Shown: positions 19,283 to 22,536 of the stretch, piece after piece | Numbering within the stretch: the first letter of the stretch is position 1 | Layout of the letters: each line of letters starts with the position of its first letter | Made by a program: the position numbers and the translations under genes | From: Cyclostephanos tholiformis | Taxonomy: Eukaryota; Bacillariophyta; Thalassiosirophyceae; Thalassiosirales; Thalassiosiraceae | Length of the DNA stretch: 22,536 bases | Assembly (NCBI GenBank): GCA_036939975.1 | Contig: JALLPB010000129.1 | Span: forward strand, 1-22,536 | Direction of reading: 5' to 3' | The notes under the pieces: model-generated | What the model saw: only the letters and a program-made list of their open reading frames with translations | What the model was told of the DNA's origin: nothing | Databases searched by the model: none

Positions 19283-20420
19283 ATGCCCGAGCGTCACGAG
19301 CGAGACGATGAGGGGATATCACCCTCCTCCTTCGCCGCCTCCGTCGTCGCCACCGTCCCCGACAAAAAACACGCAGCCGACGAATCCCTGCTCGAGCCTT
19401 ACGCCTACATTTCCTCCACACCTGGGAAGGACATACGCACCGCGCTCATCGACTGTTTCGACCTGTGGCTCCACGTGCCCGACCCCGCCGTATTATCGGA
19501 AATCAAGCACATAGTGTCGAGCCTGCACGACGCATCGCTTTTGATTGACGACGTCGAGGACGATTCGAACTTAAGACGCGGCGTGCCGGTGGCGCACGCC
19601 ATCTTCGGCATCGCGCCCACGATCAACGCCGCGAATTACGTTTACTTCCTGGCGTTGGAGAGGTGTCTGGCGCTAAACAACGAGGGGGCATCGAGGGTGC
19701 GTGTGCGTTTTTACAATCGTATTTTTATTTGATTTAAATCTAAAAACATGCATCGATCCTCCTCCTTTGCATTATTCTCCCGGTATACCTCCACCCACCC
19801 ACCAGGTGTTCGTTCACGAAATGCTAAATCTCCATCGGGGTCAGGGATACGATATACGATGGCGGGATTCGGGATCGTGTCCGACGGAAACCCAGTACGT
19901 CGGGATGGTGATCGACAAGACCGGGGGACTCTTTCGACTTGCGGTCGGCCTACTCCAATCCTTCGCGTCGGCCAATCGAGACGTCGATTACGTCCCCCTT
20001 GTGAACGATCTCGGGTTGTACTTTCAAATACGGGACGATTTGCTCAACCTCGTCGACGACGAGTACATGAAGGGCAAGAGCTTCTGCGAGGATTTGACCG
20101 AGGGGAAGTTCAGCTACCCGATCATACACTGCATCCGCGGCGGTAAAGGTGAAGGTGAAGGAGGAGTTGGGACGGCGGCCTCCACGCAGCTGCTGTCCAT
20201 ACTGAAACGTCGGACCGAGGACGTCGACGTGAAGCAATACGCACGTCGCCTGATGATCGACGCCGGTAGCCTCCGATATGCCCGCGACGAATGCGTGCGG
20301 TTGAAAACGGAGATTGTGACTCTGATCGATGAATTGGGCGGCAACGGGCCGCTTTTGAAGGTAATAGACGCGTTGCACGCGCAGGTCGAGAAGATACCAG
20401 AAAACTTTATGAACAGATGA
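19283..20420 (+). CDS. GGPS1-like: Geranylgeranyl diphosphate synthase, type III
   Basis: Two exons (19283-19696 and 19806-20420) join in phase across a 109-nt GT-AG intron and give 342 residues, close to the 300-340 of animal and fungal enzymes. The enzyme condenses isopentenyl diphosphate with allylic diphosphates to make C20 GGPP for protein prenylation and possibly pigments. The first aspartate-rich motif is [16 protein letters not shown] (D89, D90, D93), followed by PVAHAIFGI and [27 protein letters not shown] and [12 protein letters not shown] follow. The second motif QIRDDLLNL (D215, D216) has Asn in place of the last Asp, as in the type-III group, and [15 protein letters not shown] follows. 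A Gly/Glu insert (about 20144-20166) sits in the variable loop. No clear plastid targeting peptide is seen, so a cytosolic enzyme is likelier. All expected catalytic residues are present. It ends in TGA. Confidence 0.93.
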
Positions 20421-20858
20421 CGAAGAATAAATGGCAAGGGAATACTTGTTTGGTGTATTGGAGCACGAAGGAGACAACCTTCACGAGCACAGGCCTGATG
20501 GTGATGATGATTGTTTCATGGCCCCTCAAAATAAGCGGTAGTCTTCAGAGTCAAGGGCTTCGGTCAGCTAAACTGCAACTTTGCCTGCAACTGATAATCA
20601 CTCCCCTGTACCAATTATCAAATGTCTCAATGTGGCATTCTGATTCACGGGAGTCATATGATGATTAGTTAGTAAATTTAGCAATGGAGCAGCCACTTCA
20701 ACCAATCTCTCCGAATCAAAACACCGTCAGATGACCTTGTTCACATTGACAGCTTCTAACCGCATCCACATGTAAAACCGAAGAATGCAGCCCTTAACCC
20801 AGTGAACTAATTTCATTGCACGAACAATTTCTCCCTACGATAATCCTTTCATCTACTT
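20421..20858. other. Convergent 3' spacer
   Basis: The 438-bp spacer lies between the 3' ends of the synthase and the transporter. An AGAATAAAT stretch 7 nt after the synthase stop could serve as a polyadenylation signal (AATAAA, 20425-20430). I see no gene. Confidence 0.4.
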
Positions 20859-22400
20859 TTATCGTGCCACTTTCCCAATCAGCTCGCGAAAAGTCAGTGC
20901 TGATGTTATGGAGGTTGCCACGACAGCCAACACAAGCGCGCCGACATCGCACAGACACTCCGGCCAACATTTTCCCCCGGTTGATAGTTTTAAACGGAAT
21001 AATGGAGGCAGAACGAAACCGGTAGTCGCCCCGCAGAAGCACCCGATGAAGCTCACGAGATTTACGAAGCCGTTCGGAACGTTCACCGAGAATGCAATGC
21101 ATGAAAGACATATCACGACCCTGACGAGGATGCGTTTGGGGGCGAGGGACCGACGTCGTTGTCGTTGGCCGCCGCCGCCGCCGTCACCGCTATCGTCCGC
21201 GTCCACCATCCCGAGCTTCCCCTCGATGAGCTCGCCGCACGGGACGACAACGAGGGGCGTCGTGAGTACAACAACGAATGTCATCAGGAGACGAACATAC
21301 ATCGATATCCCGGAGTTCGGCATCGCCTGCAGAACGTCGCCATCGAACACATGAGACGGGGAGAACAAGATACGTATCCCGTTCGACATAATGATGTATC
21401 CGACGTAGACCAAGAGCAGACCCGTCCGAACGGCGGAACCGACGCACCGCGGATCGTTCATGGAATCGCGGAAGTTGAAAACGAACGGAGCCACGCCGTA
21501 GCTAAACACGGCCACGCCGAACCAGCTGCTTGCATCGGAGATGCTCTCCGGCCACAGGCCCAACGACGACCACGGCGAGTCCGAGAAGCCAACGAATCCG
21601 TTCTCGGCGAATCCCCACCACGATATGATGACGAACGACATCGCCAACGCCAATAGGCCGATGCCGGAGAAGTTTCCGAGCCATCCGACGTCCGGGGCGC
21701 ACGACAGGGCGATGACGATCGTATTCGGTAGCAGCAGGTCGAGTCCGCTGGAGCCGGTGGTCAAGGACGTGCCGGAGACGAATGACGACATGGCGGCCTC
21801 GTAGGCCACGACAAGTCCGATGAATAAGGATAGCATGAGCGCATCGAGCACCGTCAGACCCACGGGACTGAGCGCGTGATAGGCCACCCTCCCGTACGTC
21901 GTCGTTCCCTGAGGAGGGGGCGCCGGCGGCGGGAGGGGTGGATTCGGATTCGAATAACCCGTAGTCGGATCGTCTAGGGCGTCGTCGATGTCATCGGTGT
22001 CGGTCCCGTGCGCACGACCCTCGATGCCAACGTCAACAACTTCGATGACGTCGTCGTCGTCGTCGTCGTCGTAGCGCCCCCCCTTCTCCTCCTCACCCGG
22101 AAGTAGATCCAGACATCCCAGCAGCACGTTCGACATGTGATAATCCCACGCCCCGATCGCGAATAGCCCGAAGGCATTGAATGCCAATCCTCCCCGTTCG
22201 GACGCGTAGGGCAATGCCAGTGTGCCCGTGCCCATGCAGAACTTCGCGACGTTCAACGACGTTCGGAACGCGTCGCCCCCCCCAATCCTCCCCACGCCGC
22301 CCACCCCGCCGTCGCGACTACGACGACGACGACGACGACGAAGATGGAGTTCATTTTCGCCTTCGTTCGGCGGGAGGAGGGGGATCCTTTCCCCGATCAT
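20859..22400 (-). CDS. Amino acid/auxin permease-family transporter (SLC36/SLC38-like)
   Basis: A single 513-codon frame with ATG at 22400 and TAA at the 3' end. An in-frame TGA lies upstream with no ATG between. Around ten membrane segments alternate with short loops. The first contains AFRTSLNVAKFCMGTGTLAL and PYA, the helix-1 hallmark of the AAAP superfamily, which carries amino acids by proton or sodium coupling. Later segments include VLDALMLSLFIGLVVAYEAA, WFGVAVFSYGVAPFVFNFRD and MTFVVVLTTPLVVVPCGELI. The N-terminus has ERIPLL (residues 4-9), which fits the acidic dileucine [DE]xxxL[LI] vacuolar/lysosomal sorting signal, then a basic run and a Gly-rich stretch. Long Asp-rich and Pro-rich loops are inserted between helices 2 and 3, and a Gly/Arg loop near residue 405. 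A (GAC)n run sits directly upstream (22406-22429). The substrate cannot be inferred. Confidence 0.85.
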   Translation of the reverse strand: MIGERIPLLPPNEGENELHLRRRRRRRSRDGGVGGVGRIGGGDAFRTSLNVAKFCMGTGTLALPYASERGGLAFNAFGLFAIGAWDYHMSNVLLGCLDLLPGEEEKGGRYDDDDDDDVIEVVDVGIEGRAHGTDTDDIDDALDDPTTGYSNPNPPLPPPAPPPQGTTTYGRVAYHALSPVGLTVLDALMLSLFIGLVVAYEAAMSSFVSGTSLTTGSSGLDLLLPNTIVIALSCAPDVGWLGNFSGIGLLALAMSFVIISWWGFAENGFVGFSDSPWSSLGLWPESISDASSWFGVAVFSYGVAPFVFNFRDSMNDPRCVGSAVRTGLLLVYVGYIIMSNGIRILFSPSHVFDGDVLQAMPNSGISMYVRLLMTFVVVLTTPLVVVPCGELIEGKLGMVDADDSGDGGGGGQRQRRRSLAPKRILVRVVICLSCIAFSVNVPNGFVNLVSFIGCFCGATTGFVLPPLFRLKLSTGGKCWPECLCDVGALVLAVVATSITSALTFRELIGKVAR

Positions 22401-22536
22401 CTTCGTCGTCGTCGTCGTCGTCGCCGTCGTCTTCGTTAATACTTTTCTGGTCGCTTCGCGTTCTCAGTTCTCCGAGGGGTGTGTTGGAGCGATTGCGATG
22501 ATTAATTCATCAATAGCCGATTTAACATTGGAAATC

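Noticed and set aside
20908..21656. Plus-strand frames opposite the transporter
   Set aside because: The minus strand encodes an intact polytopic membrane protein; the plus frames have no coherent features.
1..22536. CRISPR array, operon, tRNA or rRNA genes
   Set aside because: No regularly spaced repeats, no tRNA-like cloverleaf or B-box sequences that I could see, and the genes are spliced eukaryotic ones.

Overview
The window looks like nuclear DNA of a stramenopile alga, most likely a diatom. Several genes keep an open frame only across short GT-AG introns (about 73-200 nt). The proteins are rich in Asp, Ser and Thr low-complexity tracts written in GAC/GTC triplets. There is an interstitial TTAGGG tract, and several degenerate genes resemble (from memory, unchecked) multicopy families of diatom genomes. 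TGA ends at least two intact genes, so the standard code applies.

Layout. 1-5175 is a repeat-rich segment: the 5' part of a PIF/Harbinger-like transposase (minus, running off the left edge), a divergent spliced gene of unknown function (932-2396), a broken copy of a repeat-module family (2709-3250, minus), a stretch with inverted repeats (3251-3934), and a 5'-truncated class-III aminotransferase pseudogene (3935-5175, two in-frame TGA codons). 5499-6071 is a small secreted protein (minus). 6214-6266 is a short telomere-like array ending in an inverted copy.

6808-11116 encodes a five-exon, about 1328-residue STAND-type signalling ATPase. Its order is degenerate kinase C-lobe, P-loop NTPase, then helical TPR-like tail. 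It converges on a large secreted Asp/Ser/Thr-rich protein (11382-14051, minus). A base N at 14162 and a nested TGTCGGCGACA palindrome mark a sharp change to an AT-rich island (about 14.2-17.5 kb). The island holds one clearly decayed gene (14191-15446) and uninterpretable AT-rich DNA.

The right end is housekeeping-like: an eIF4B-related protein (17587-18932, minus, three exons, one apparent homopolymer frameshift), a divergent two-exon type-III geranylgeranyl diphosphate synthase (19283-20420), and a convergent amino-acid/auxin-permease-family transporter (20859-22400, minus).

I see no operon-like system, CRISPR, tRNA or rRNA. The strongest candidates for something new are the STAND ATPase with its crippled kinase lobe, the Asp-rich secreted protein with two G-x-K-x-x-W-K segments, and the divergent transposase/unknown-gene pair. 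No homology search was possible, so family names rest on motifs and memory.
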